This document shows, piece after piece, positions 35,144 through 43,544 of a stretch of DNA of 64,000 nucleotides (position 1 is its first letter; each line of letters opens with the position of its first letter). Below the pieces are notes generated by a model. That model saw only the letters and a list, made by a program, of their open reading frames with translations. It did no database searches and had not been told where the DNA came from. The translations under genes were made by a program, and so were the position numbers. The DNA comes from Amycolatopsis japonica (GTDB lineage Bacteria; Actinomycetota; Actinomycetes; Mycobacteriales; Pseudonocardiaceae), in contig NZ_CP008954.1 of assembly GCF_000732925.1 (NCBI RefSeq), positions 1 through 64,000 on the forward strand, read 5' to 3'.

Positions 35144-35374
35144 ACGCCCCTCCTGAATCAGGGGAATCCGTGCCTGATTCCCTCGAATCCATTCCAGAGT
35201 GGCGGCTTAAATATGGCCATACCGTAGTTCGTAACGCGATTTCGCGACCGAAAAAAATTGTTATGCGGCCAGGTTGCTGGAGGTGTGCGTGTGCGTTGGC
35301 GAAGGGTCTCAATCGCGTCACCCGGGGGGCAGCGTTACCGGCTAGGCTGTAAAGTATATGTGACATGAGCGACG

Positions 35375-35403
35375 TTGTTCTGACTTTAAGTTACATCTAT
35401 GGT
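35375..35403 (+). promoter_or_regulatory. Promoter of the XRE regulator
   Basis: TTGTTC (35375-35380), 17 bp, TATGGT (35398-35403), placed 24 bp before the XRE start codon. Between the boxes lies AAGTTACATC (35388-35397), whose complement GATGTAACTT recurs exactly at 38280-38289, so it is a candidate XRE operator. The 283-bp region also holds ATGTGACAT at 35358-35366 and a TATACT-like box for the divergent - strand operon. Confidence 0.6.
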
Positions 35404-35426
35404 CGCTCGGGCTGGAGAGGAACACC

Positions 35427-35876
35427 ATGACGGAGCCGAAGGATCTCGAACCGGGGTCGACCTTCGCTGACCGCCTGACCTACTTGATCAGAACGCACCC
35501 GGATGAGCCCGGCGACATGGAGATATCCGCGAAGATCACTGAGCAGGGTGGCCAGCTGAGCCGGAACGCGGTGTACCGGCTGCGGACGGGCAGGGAAACG
35601 AACCCCACGCTGGCGACGATCAACTCCCTGGCCAAGCTCTTCGGGTGCTCCAGCTCCTTCCTCACCGACTTCTCCGCCAAACCCGGCACCGAAGCGGCCC
35701 CCGCTGACGCCGACGACGAGACGCAGCGCGCACTCGAACTTCTCAAGGAAGCAGGTGTCAAAGAAGTCCTCAATCGAATGGGGCAGATGGGGGCAGACAG
35801 TCGCAAAATCCTCATCAACATGAGTGAACAGCTCGCGGCGCTCAACCAGAAACACGCACCAGACAAACCTGAATAG
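35427..35876 (+). CDS. XRE-family transcriptional regulator
   Basis: 149 residues with GGAGAGGAACACC upstream. The HTH is FADRLTYLIRT, then QLSRNAVYRLRTGRETNPTL and INSLAKLFGCSSSFL, the pattern of actinobacterial XRE/EspR-like regulators. The C-terminal half is helical and may dimerise. It is the first gene of a four-gene + strand module with an ImmA/IrrE peptidase, which in other systems cleaves the XRE repressor. Confidence 0.9.
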   Translation: MTEPKDLEPGSTFADRLTYLIRTHPDEPGDMEISAKITEQGGQLSRNAVYRLRTGRETNPTLATINSLAKLFGCSSSFLTDFSAKPGTEAAPADADDETQRALELLKEAGVKEVLNRMGQMGADSRKILINMSEQLAALNQKHAPDKPE

Positions 35877-35889
35877 GGAACAGCAGTAC

Positions 35890-36501
35890 ATGTCCATCGA
35901 AGACAAACCTCCGGTCAGCGCCAACCGCTGGCGCTCCGGACTCCGAGGAGCCGTCGAGTACCGACGACTCCAAGGCCGCATCAACGACCTCCTCGACAAG
36001 GTCGGCATCCCCGAACCCTGGGATATCCGGGCGTTCATCCAACGCGTCGCCGACTACCGCGGCCGCCCGATCGAACTCGTCGCCGTCGAGATCCCGCCCG
36101 GCGGCCCAGACGCCATGTGGGTTCCGGCCGAGCACGTCGACGTCATCCTCTACGACTCCACCCTCCGCGAGGGTGACCTGCATTGGGAGCAAGTTTTGGC
36201 ACACGAGGCTGCCCACATCCTGCTGTGCCACCGCGGCGACGAAGACGCCGTCCTCGCCCGCGGACCGGTCACCAGACAGCTCCTCGAGCTCATCGCCAAG
36301 AACGTCGACAACCCGGGCGACGGGCCGATCCTCTTCCGCGAGACGTACTCCTCGGACCAGGAGACCGAAGCGGAGATCGCCGCATCGCTCATCTGGAAGC
36401 GTGCAGGCCGGCGGCTGATCGCGCCGAAGCGCACCTTGGGTGGCGCCGACGCCGTGAGCGTCGACGAGCTCGCCTCGATCATGGAGCGCACCCGTGCGTG
36501 A
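35890..36501 (+). CDS. ImmA/IrrE family metallopeptidase
   Basis: 203 residues from ATG 35890, 13 bp after the XRE stop. The zinc site is LAHEAAHILL (HExxH at 105-109). By analogy with ImmA/ImmR of ICEBs1 and phage systems, it probably inactivates the adjacent XRE repressor on a stress signal. It overlaps the next gene by 8 bp. Confidence 0.9.
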   Translation: MSIEDKPPVSANRWRSGLRGAVEYRRLQGRINDLLDKVGIPEPWDIRAFIQRVADYRGRPIELVAVEIPPGGPDAMWVPAEHVDVILYDSTLREGDLHWEQVLAHEAAHILLCHRGDEDAVLARGPVTRQLLELIAKNVDNPGDGPILFRETYSSDQETEAEIAASLIWKRAGRRLIAPKRTLGGADAVSVDELASIMERTRA

Positions 36502-37648
36502 AGCCATCCAGGCCGGTTTCCAGTACGTCATGGTGATCGCCGGTCTCGCGGTGACGATCTACCGGCTCGTCGACCTGATCCGATCTCCGCGACGGCCCGC
36601 GATGTGGGCGATGTGGTCCGGGCTGCTGATGCTGACGCTCGCCGTCGCGGTCGGGATCAAGAGCTTCTGGCCGAACTCGCCAGCCACCTTCATCATCCAG
36701 CACCTCTTCATCCTCGGATGTCTTGCCGCGTTCGAGTGGTTCTACTTGCTGACGATCTACGGAACGCGGGCTCGGCCAGCCGAAATCCGCTGGTACCAGC
36801 TGGCGATGTACCTGTTCACCGCAGGCATGGTCGTGAGCTGGGGACTCAGCGTCATCTACGAGACACCGGACTACAACGACTTCGACTACACGGCTTACCC
36901 GTACGTCCTCACGATGGTGCTCAGCTACACCGCGGCGATGGCCGCCTCGTTGCTCACGCTGTGCCGTCTGTCGTGGAAGTGGTCCCGGATCGCTGACCGT
37001 GTCTGGCTCCGACGCAGCCTCGTCACTTTGACCATCAGCACCGGCCTGGGGCTGATCTACACCGTCCACCACGGCATGTTCACGCTGCTGAGCGCGATCG
37101 GCCACACCCCGCCGTACCCGCAGGGCTACGAGGTGCCGGTGATCGCTGTCGGCGTGCTCGCCGCACTGGTCGGTCTGTCGATGCCGGCCTGGGGGCCGCG
37201 CGTGACCGCGCTGCGTCTCCTGATCCAGTACCGCCGCTCGTACCGCGAGCTGCAACCGCTGTGGGAGGCCTTCACCGCGGCCATGCCGATGATCGCGCTG
37301 GAAAGCCGCCCGCCGCGCTGGGACGCGGAGTTCGCGCTCTACCGGCGGGCCATCGAGATCATGGACGGCCGGAGCCGTCTGCGCGGCTACCTCAATCCGG
37401 AGCTGGCGAAGGCCGCCGAAGAGGCGGGGCGGGCCCGCGGTCTCACCGATGCGAAGCTGACGGCCGCCGTCGAGGCTGAGCTGTGGCGCGACGCTCTCGC
37501 CGCCCATGAAGCCGATTCCCAGCCGGGTGAGAAGCTGATCGAGGAGCCCCCGACCGGGAACAATCTCGCGGCGATGGTCGAGTTCCTACGTCTGGTCGCA
37601 GCGGCATGGCAACGCCCGCCGCTGATTCCGGCCGTGACCCCACGTTGA
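36494..37648 (+). CDS. MAB_1171c-type multi-span membrane protein
   Basis: 384 residues from GTG 36494. Seven hydrophobic segments fill residues 5-235. The C-terminal soluble domain begins ALRLLIQYRRSYRELQPLWE and continues with YRRAIEIMDGR, the pattern annotated as a MAB_1171c-family putative transporter (DUF6545-like). In mycobacteria and streptomycetes such genes regularly follow XRE and ImmA/IrrE genes. Substrate or function is not established; a sensor role for the peptidase is possible. Confidence 0.8.
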   Translation: MREAIQAGFQYVMVIAGLAVTIYRLVDLIRSPRRPAMWAMWSGLLMLTLAVAVGIKSFWPNSPATFIIQHLFILGCLAAFEWFYLLTIYGTRARPAEIRWYQLAMYLFTAGMVVSWGLSVIYETPDYNDFDYTAYPYVLTMVLSYTAAMAASLLTLCRLSWKWSRIADRVWLRRSLVTLTISTGLGLIYTVHHGMFTLLSAIGHTPPYPQGYEVPVIAVGVLAALVGLSMPAWGPRVTALRLLIQYRRSYRELQPLWEAFTAAMPMIALESRPPRWDAEFALYRRAIEIMDGRSRLRGYLNPELAKAAEEAGRARGLTDAKLTAAVEAELWRDALAAHEADSQPGEKLIEEPPTGNNLAAMVEFLRLVAAAWQRPPLIPAVTPR

Positions 37649-37659
37649 TCGAGAAGGCC

Positions 37660-38271
37660 ATGACCACCGAAACCGTTGAACCTCAGACTCCCGCCTACAA
37701 GCTCGCGAAGGTCGTCGGGGAAATCCTCGCGCCGTGGGTGGTGCTTGTCCTGCTGTCGCTCGCCGTGCCGTGGAAGGCCACCGGCTACAGCATCGGCTAC
37801 ACCTTGCTCTGGGGTTTCGTGATCGCGTTCTTCTGCGCGGCCGTCCCGATGGCGTTCATCGTGCGGGGCGCGAGAAAGGGCGATTGGGACGGGCACCATG
37901 TCCGCAACCGCGAAGGCCGCGTGAAGCCGCTGATCGTGTGCTTCGCCTCCACCGCGGTCGGGCTGGCGATCATGCTGACGTGGAAGGCGCCGACCGACCT
38001 GGTGTACATGGCGATCGCGATGCTGGTCTCGCTCGTCGTGACGTTCGCGATCACCAGCTGGTGGAAGATCAGCCTGCACGCCGCCGTCTCCGGCGGGGGA
38101 GTCGCCACGCTGGCCGTGGTCTATGGGCCCGTCGCCCTGTTGCTGCTGCTCGTCGTGGCGCTCATCTGCTGGTCGCGCGTCGTCACCGGCGACCACACAA
38201 CAGGCCAGGTCACGGCGGGTACCGCCCTCGGGTTCGGGATCACGATCCTGACGTTCGTACCGACGTTCTGA
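37660..38271 (+). CDS. PAP2-like membrane protein
   Basis: 203 residues from ATG 37660, with five or six membrane segments. Motifs recall PAP2 lipid phosphatases: HHVRNREGR, SLHAA where SGH is usual, and SRVVTGDHTTGQ, keeping the second His but with Gln where Asp is usual. It may be a degenerate or altered phosphatase. It is the last gene of the XRE module. Confidence 0.7.
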   Translation: MTTETVEPQTPAYKLAKVVGEILAPWVVLVLLSLAVPWKATGYSIGYTLLWGFVIAFFCAAVPMAFIVRGARKGDWDGHHVRNREGRVKPLIVCFASTAVGLAIMLTWKAPTDLVYMAIAMLVSLVVTFAITSWWKISLHAAVSGGGVATLAVVYGPVALLLLLVVALICWSRVVTGDHTTGQVTAGTALGFGITILTFVPTF

Positions 38272-38279
38272 GTCGCACC

Positions 38280-38352
38280 GATGTAACTTGTACATCACAC
38301 GCTCCGCCTGGATGTAATTTATAGTTGACGTCCAGGCGGAGCGCTCGATACG
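38280..38352 (+). promoter_or_regulatory. Operator-like sites, 13-bp inverted repeat and promoter candidate
   Basis: GATGTAACTT at 38280-38289 copies the XRE-promoter motif and forms GATGTA/TACATC arms (38280-38296). A further GATGTAATTT lies at 38311-38320. CGCTCCGCCTGGA (38300-38312) pairs perfectly with 38331-38343. TTGACG (38325-38330), 16 bp and GATACG (38347-38352) form a plausible + strand promoter. The arrangement suggests XRE-regulated transcription of the intergenic element that follows. Confidence 0.5.
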
Positions 38353-38583
38353 GTGAAGACCTCACGCCGCGCGGATCAGCACTACGCGCAGCGCCGAGGA
38401 GCAGGGGGATCCTGCTGGCGACACAGACCTTCCGACACGCTTTCCCTGTGTCGCCAGCAGGACTGCAAAGTGGAGTGCCCATCGGCACCACCCCCGAAGA
38501 GACCCTTCCGGCAACCCTCGACGCCGGAAACCCTGGGGGTGACGAAAAGCGCCCGGTAGCCATCAGGCCACCGGGCGCTTTTC
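38353..38583 (+). ncRNA. Candidate structured RNA between promoter and terminator
   Basis: About 230 bases from the promoter-like element to an intrinsic terminator. The central feature is a perfect 15-bp stem CTGCTGGCGACACAG (38412-38426) with 38446-38460 around a 19-base loop. A 68-codon frame (38353-38559) covers the same DNA but has no domain and a Cys/Pro-rich, unconvincing sequence. An RNA regulator, an attenuated leader or an untranslated remnant are all possible. Confidence 0.4.
38544..38583. terminator. Intrinsic terminator
   Basis: GAAAAGCGCCCGGT (38544-38557) pairs with 38570-38583 around a 12-base loop, with A and T runs at the ends. It serves the + strand transcript and the convergent lipoprotein gene. 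Confidence 0.85.
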
Positions 38584-38592
38584 CTTATGTCA

Positions 38593-39099
38593 TCAGCTAT
38601 TCAGTGCGGTCTCGTACTCCTTCGCCTGGTCCGGCGTCAGGAACCGCGACACCCGAACCAACACCGCGCCCTTCACGTAGTCGTATTCGCCGACCGAGGG
38701 CAGGTTCTTCGACACCGACTGGATGAAGTCCATCCTCGCCTTCGCGCCGGCCTCGTCCGCGAACACCTCCACCGAACCGCCTCGCTCCACCGCGTCCGCG
38801 CCGAGGTACTCGACGTCGGCCGCCTTGACCCGTGAGTCGCCGAACGCCGTCTTCGACGTGTAGCCGTTCGGGCGGCCCAACAGGTGATTCGGGTCGTCCT
38901 CCGCCGTATACGCCTTGATCAGCTTCACCGAGGCGATCTTCTCACCGAGCGCCTTCGTCACGTCGTCAGCGGTCTTCGCGCTGGCGCTCTCGGCGGCCGC
39001 GCCGGTGCCGGTGGACGTCGACGAGCTACCGCTGCACGCGGCCAACGAGAACGCGGCCAGCGCAACAGATGCAGCGGCCACAGTACGGCGGATGATCAC
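38593..39099 (-). CDS. Secreted lipoprotein
   Basis: 168 residues from GTG 39099 (CTGGAGGGG upstream). MIIRRTVAAASVALAAF followed by SLAAC-SG is a lipoprotein signal with lipobox LAAC, so the mature protein is lipid-anchored outside the membrane. A Ser/Thr/Gly linker precedes an alpha/beta domain (EVFADEAGAKARMDFIQSV) typical of actinobacterial lipoproteins of unknown function. In a mobile element it could be a lysogenic-conversion surface protein. Confidence 0.8.
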   Translation of the reverse strand: MIIRRTVAAASVALAAFSLAACSGSSSTSTGTGAAAESASAKTADDVTKALGEKIASVKLIKAYTAEDDPNHLLGRPNGYTSKTAFGDSRVKAADVEYLGADAVERGGSVEVFADEAGAKARMDFIQSVSKNLPSVGEYDYVKGAVLVRVSRFLTPDQAKEYETALNS

Positions 39100-39163
39100 G
39101 AACCCCTCCAGCATGACGATGGTCAACGCCGGTATGTCTCGCCGACCTGATCTTGCGTTACCT

Positions 39164-39183
39164 GTCGCGGCCACATCGTGACC
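39164..39183 (+). repeat. 20-bp direct repeat, left copy flanking the P450
   Basis: GTCGCGGCCACATCGTGACC, identical to 40433-40452. The right copy spans the P450 stop codon; this left copy reads as the same C-terminal VAATS plus stop without a gene in front of it. Confidence 0.7.
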
Positions 39184-39253
39184 CTCCGGTGTGGACTGGC
39201 CAACGAAAGCACCACCGCCGAGCACGTGCAGCGCACCGTGAGAAGGTGCCGGG

Positions 39254-40450
39254 GTGAACATGCTGGGAGAGCTGCTGAACCCGGAGAACCGCCCCGACCC
39301 GTATGCGCTGTACGCGCAGTGGCGGGAGAAGTCCCCGGTCGTCAGGGTCGGTGGACCGTTCGTTGCCGTTCTGGGGCACGCTGAGGCCGAGCAGGTACTG
39401 CGCGGTGCCGACTTCGGACACCCCGAGCCAGAGGTCATCGCGGACGACGACCCCGATCACCCTGTCGACGCGCAAGGGCGAGTGGTGCGCGCGTTCGCAT
39501 TCCTCAACCCGCCAGACCACACCCGGCTGCGCCGCCTGGTCTCGAAGGCGTTCACGCCGCGCGTGATCAAGGACCTGCAACCGCGGATCGAGGCGCTCAC
39601 CACCGCGGCGATCGACCAGATCGTCGACGCTGGCGAGACCAACCTTATGGACACGCTCGCCGTGCCGCTGCCGGTCACGGTGATCGCGGAACTGCTGGGT
39701 GTTCCGGTCGAGGACCGGGAACGGTTCGGCGCCTGGTCAGCTGCGATGGCACGAGCGTCGGACCCCGGATTCCTGCTGCCGCCCGAGGTTGTCGAGAAGG
39801 CGGCCACGGCGCGACGCGAGTTCATCGCCTACTTCCGGGACCTGGCCGCCGCCCGCCGTCGTACGCCCGGCGAGGATCTGTTGTCCGCGCTCGTAGCGGT
39901 GTCGGACGAAGGCGAGATGCTCAGCGAGGGCGAGCTGCTGGTCACGCTCACCCTGTTGCTGGTCGCCGGTCACGAGACCACCACGAACTTGATCGGAAAC
40001 GGCGTGCTCGCCCTCCTGCGTCACCCCGAGCAGTACGCCGCGCTCGCGCAGGACGGCTCGCTCGCGGAGGGGGCGGTCGAGGAGATCCTGCGCTACGACT
40101 CGCCGATCCAGCTCACCATGCGCACCGCCTTGACTCCCTCGACCCTCGGCGACGTCGAAATGGCGGCCGGTGACACAGCGCTTGTGTTCTTCGGCGCGGC
40201 CAACCGCGACCCTCGTGCACACCAGACACCCGACACCTTCGATATCGCGCACCCGCCAGCACGGCACCTGACGTTCGGCCACGGCATCCACTTCTGCCTC
40301 GGCGCGCCGCTGGCCCGGCTGGAAGGGCGCATCGTGCTGGGGGAACTTGCCCGCCGACTCCCGGATCTGCGCCTCGCGGGCGAGCCGGAATGGGCATCCA
40401 CGGTGACCCTGCGCGGGCTGAGCTCCCTGCCGGTCGCGGCCACATCGTGA
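39254..40450 (+). CDS. Cytochrome P450
   Basis: 398 residues from GTG 39254. I-helix oxygen-binding motif AGHETTT, K-helix ExxR-like region (EEILRYDSP), and haem ligand loop FGHGIHFCLG. Length and motifs fit bacterial class I P450s of the CYP107-like type used in secondary metabolism or xenobiotic oxidation. No ferredoxin or reductase gene is adjacent. It is flanked by 20-bp direct repeats (39164-39183, 40433-40452) that could mark insertion as a cassette. Confidence 0.95.
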   Translation: MNMLGELLNPENRPDPYALYAQWREKSPVVRVGGPFVAVLGHAEAEQVLRGADFGHPEPEVIADDDPDHPVDAQGRVVRAFAFLNPPDHTRLRRLVSKAFTPRVIKDLQPRIEALTTAAIDQIVDAGETNLMDTLAVPLPVTVIAELLGVPVEDRERFGAWSAAMARASDPGFLLPPEVVEKAATARREFIAYFRDLAAARRRTPGEDLLSALVAVSDEGEMLSEGELLVTLTLLLVAGHETTTNLIGNGVLALLRHPEQYAALAQDGSLAEGAVEEILRYDSPIQLTMRTALTPSTLGDVEMAAGDTALVFFGAANRDPRAHQTPDTFDIAHPPARHLTFGHGIHFCLGAPLARLEGRIVLGELARRLPDLRLAGEPEWASTVTLRGLSSLPVAATS

Positions 40451-40452
40451 CC
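40433..40452 (+). repeat. 20-bp direct repeat, right copy flanking the P450
   Basis: Identical to 39164-39183; overlaps the last six codons and stop of the P450 gene. Recombination between the copies would remove the P450 precisely. Confidence 0.7.
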
Positions 40453-40579
40453 ACGACCGGCTGAACGGTTCCTACATCTGGTAGCTGTGCGATCGCATTC
40501 GGTCGTTTACGCTGCACGTGGGGAAAGGGCGAATGCTGGTGCGCACTGTCGCGCCCAACGACAGCGGGAGGGAAACCGC

Positions 40580-41437
40580 ATGACCGCCCTTGCGACGGAT
40601 ACCAAGTTCCTGTGGTTGGAAATCACCGGCAAATGCCAGCTGGACTGCGGGCACTGCTGCGCCGACAGCGGCCCTGACGGAACCCACGGCACGATGACCA
40701 CCGACCAGTGGAAAGAAGTCATCTTCGAGGCCGCCGGCCTCGGCGTCCGCCGCGTCCAGTTCATCGGCGGCGAGCCCACCCTGCACCCCGGCCTGCTCGA
40801 CCTGATCCGCCACGCACACAGCTTCGCCCTGGAAATCGAGGTGTTCTCGAACCTCGTCCGCATCACGCCGACCATGTGGCGCGTGTTCAAGGAACTCGGC
40901 GTCTCCCTCGCGACCAGCTACTACTCCGACGACCCCGGCGAACACGCCGCGATCACCAAACGTCCCACCTACGCGAGGACGAAGGCCAACATCTCCATCG
41001 CCCGAAGCCTCGGGATTCCCCTCCGCGTCGGCGTCATCGACGTTCGCAACGGCCAGCGCGTCGACCAGGCCCGCGCCGAGCTCGTCGACCTCGGCGTCCC
41101 GCAAATCGGCTACGACCGGCTTCGGAAGGTCGGCCGCGGAGCTTCCTCGAGCTGCGGCACCGGCGAGAAGACAACGGACGCGACGCAGCTGTGCGGAGGC
41201 TGCGGCGACGGCGTCGCAGCGGTCATGCCGGATGGCCGGGTCCGGCCCTGCACGATGGCGCGGACAGTGACGGTCGGAGACCTCAAAAACAGGTCACTCG
41301 CTCACGTGCTCGGCAACATGCCCGCCATCCGCGAAGATCTCGTCCGCGCCGGAATGCCTGACCGCAAGAACAGTGCACCCGAGGCGTGTGCACCCGATGG
41401 CGGCAACTGCTACCCGATCAACTGTTTCCCCAGGTAG
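40580..41437 (+). CDS. Radical SAM protein with SPASM-like C-terminal cysteines
   Basis: 285 residues from ATG 40580 (GGGAGGGAAACCGC upstream). The cluster motif CQLDCGHC (Cys19, 23, 26) binds the SAM [4Fe-4S] cluster, followed by GGEPTLHP. C-terminal CGGC, a DGRVRPCTMAR segment and a tail ending CAPDGGNCYPINCFPR suggest an auxiliary cluster. Related actinomycete proteins occur with RiPP and other peptide-modification genes, but no precursor peptide is evident here. The kinase-fold gene follows after 11 bp. Substrate unknown. Confidence 0.85.
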   Translation: MTALATDTKFLWLEITGKCQLDCGHCCADSGPDGTHGTMTTDQWKEVIFEAAGLGVRRVQFIGGEPTLHPGLLDLIRHAHSFALEIEVFSNLVRITPTMWRVFKELGVSLATSYYSDDPGEHAAITKRPTYARTKANISIARSLGIPLRVGVIDVRNGQRVDQARAELVDLGVPQIGYDRLRKVGRGASSSCGTGEKTTDATQLCGGCGDGVAAVMPDGRVRPCTMARTVTVGDLKNRSLAHVLGNMPAIREDLVRAGMPDRKNSAPEACAPDGGNCYPINCFPR

Positions 41438-41448
41438 AAGACGAAACC

Positions 41449-42276
41449 GTGACCAGCTCCCCGACGCAGTCCGACGAAACCTTCCGCGCGTGGATGCTCA
41501 CGCAGCTCGACCACGCCTCCGAAGACTTCAAGGTTACCGTCGCCGGGGAGCCGCGCTTCGGCTGGCAACTCCGGTCCGTCAGCACCCTCGTGCGGGGTGC
41601 TGACGGACCGCTCTGGCTCCGCGTCGGCTGCGAACAACGCCAGTGGGCAGACGATCCCATGTGGACCGGAATTCCCGAGTCGAACGCGATCACCGACGTT
41701 CCGAAACCGATCATCGTCAACAGCGCCACATGGAGCCACGGCGACTTGGCCGTCCGTGCCGACCTGATGACCGTGCTCGACGGCACCCCGTGCGCCCCGA
41801 CCGAAGTCCTACGGCAGCCGCTCGACGTCGACGACAGCTGGTTCGCCGGCCTCCGGCACGCCCTCTACCGCGTCGCCATCACCCCGACGACCCGGTTCGC
41901 CCGCCCCAGCGGCATCGATCGGCGAACCGCGCAGATCTTCGGCGCGACCACCGCGGCGGCGATGCCGATCAACCACTGGGCCACCATGCACGGTGACCTG
42001 CACTGGAACAACGTCCTCGCGCCGCGCCTCGGCATCCTCGACTGGGAGATGTGGGGATGCGGACCTGTCGGCATCGACGCCGCCACGCTGTACCTGAACA
42101 GCCTCCTGGTACCGGAGACCGCCCGGCGGGTGCACGAGACGTTCGTCGACGTCCTCGATTCCCCGGCCGGGCGGACCGCTCAGGTGTACGGGGCCGCGCG
42201 GATCATCGGCCGCGGCGACCACCCCGACCTGATCGAGCAGCTACGTCCTCACGTTCGACGCCTGCTCGCCGGCTGA
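41449..42276 (+). CDS. Aminoglycoside-phosphotransferase-fold kinase
   Basis: 275 residues from GTG 41449. Catalytic loop MHGDLHWNNVLA and metal-binding ILDWEMWG mark the APH/choline kinase fold. It is coupled to the radical SAM gene and probably acts on the same pathway; it need not be an antibiotic resistance enzyme. The N-lobe is divergent, with no clear nucleotide loop. Its 3' end overlaps the convergent gene by 36 bp. Confidence 0.8.
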   Translation: MTSSPTQSDETFRAWMLTQLDHASEDFKVTVAGEPRFGWQLRSVSTLVRGADGPLWLRVGCEQRQWADDPMWTGIPESNAITDVPKPIIVNSATWSHGDLAVRADLMTVLDGTPCAPTEVLRQPLDVDDSWFAGLRHALYRVAITPTTRFARPSGIDRRTAQIFGATTAAAMPINHWATMHGDLHWNNVLAPRLGILDWEMWGCGPVGIDAATLYLNSLLVPETARRVHETFVDVLDSPAGRTAQVYGAARIIGRGDHPDLIEQLRPHVRRLLAG

Positions 42277-43374
42277 TTCGATCAGGTCGGCCCAGTTCGC
42301 GGGCAACGGCGCGTCGACCAGATCGGCGCTGCTGTCGCTCAGGACGTACGGGATGAGCCCGCCCAGGTTGGCGCGGGCGCTCTCCGGATACCCGGAGGCC
42401 CATTTGGCCCACTCCAGCCACTCCGTGACGAGCCCGCTTGCGGCCCACGCGGCGGCCAGCGGCCAACGCAATGTCGGCACTTCGAGGAAGCTGGCGAACA
42501 ACGTGGCAGCGACGTGAGCGCCATAGTGCCGGTTGGCGAGGCTTTCCCCCTCGACCGGGACCGGCCCGCCATGCGCCGCCAGGCCCGCGCACAAGTCCGC
42601 CGCAGCCCCGGGCCGGTCCCACAACGCCTTTCTGATCCGGCCCCGCAGCAACAGCAGGATCGGCTCTGGGCAACGGGAAGTGACCTCGTCGCGCAGCAAC
42701 GTCGCGGCGTGCAACGCGTCCGACGAGATGAGCAGGTCCGCCTCGAACCTGTCGTACCTGTCCGCCGCGGCCTGTGGGATTGCCCGCAACGCCTTCACCA
42801 CGTGCGGCTCCGGGATCCTGGCCTCGGCCAACAAGGTCATCAGCGCGACCGCGCGGACCGTGTGGCAGTAGGCGAGGTCTTCGATCAACTCGACGGTGTC
42901 GGGCGAGGTCCTAATCGCGGGCCTGTCGACCCAGACCGTGCTCCAGGCCGACGTCCCCAGTTCGCGCAGGACGTCGGGAGGCGTGAGCGGCCGGATGTGC
43001 GGATCAGAGTCTTCGTAGGTGAGGTCGTAGCCGTCCCTTTTGTGGGCTAACACGTTCTTTGCGGTGTCATTCGCGTGTTGTGCGGCGGCGGCGGCACGGT
43101 CGTCCCCACCGACAGGACAACGCGGGTAGGGGGCTCCAGCAGCCTTGAACTCGACTTCGTACGCCCCGCAGAAACCGCACTTGAAGAGGTCGTTGGACTG
43201 CTCGTGGTCGAACTCGTGCCACCCGAATTGCTCGCCACGGGACGTGGGCAGGTCATCCAAGGCCGCCGTGACGGCGTCCCGCTGCTCGTTTAGAGCCCGA
43301 AGGGCATCGGTGTGCTTCTCCCCGGTGGCGGCTTTCCGCTCGCGGAGAAGTCTCTTGGTGTTGCGGCTGGTCAT
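42241..43374 (-). CDS. Large hypothetical protein with zinc-binding segment
   Basis: 377 residues from ATG 43374 (CTGGAGGACGCCATC upstream). The N-terminus contains TGEKHTDALRAL, a short actinobacterial motif also seen near the start of the 47596 gene (HGVTYTEALRAI). A Cys pair (KCGFCGAYEV) and a third Cys suggest a zinc site near residue 70. The rest is helical with no recognised domain. It lies between the cargo and the integrase. Confidence 0.75.
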   Translation of the reverse strand: MTSRNTKRLLRERKAATGEKHTDALRALNEQRDAVTAALDDLPTSRGEQFGWHEFDHEQSNDLFKCGFCGAYEVEFKAAGAPYPRCPVGGDDRAAAAAQHANDTAKNVLAHKRDGYDLTYEDSDPHIRPLTPPDVLRELGTSAWSTVWVDRPAIRTSPDTVELIEDLAYCHTVRAVALMTLLAEARIPEPHVVKALRAIPQAAADRYDRFEADLLISSDALHAATLLRDEVTSRCPEPILLLLRGRIRKALWDRPGAAADLCAGLAAHGGPVPVEGESLANRHYGAHVAATLFASFLEVPTLRWPLAAAWAASGLVTEWLEWAKWASGYPESARANLGGLIPYVLSDSSADLVDAPLPANWADLIESAGEQASNVRT

Positions 43375-43544
43375 GATGGCGTCCTCCAGCGGAGCGCCCA
43401 CGTCACCCCGCGAGGTCTGCCGTTCACGGGTATCCAAAGTTCAAGCTCCGCGCCGAGGCCCTGAGCCGTCTTGTCCGCCTCGCCGGTGGCAACGTGGGTG
43501 CCGTCCCGGCGCGGAGAGTGGTCAGCGCGAGTGACCACCAGAGA

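Noticed and set aside
38353..38559. 68-codon + strand frame after the 38325 promoter candidate
   Set aside because: Composition is not protein-like and the frame runs through a perfect 15-bp inverted repeat; treated as part of an RNA candidate.
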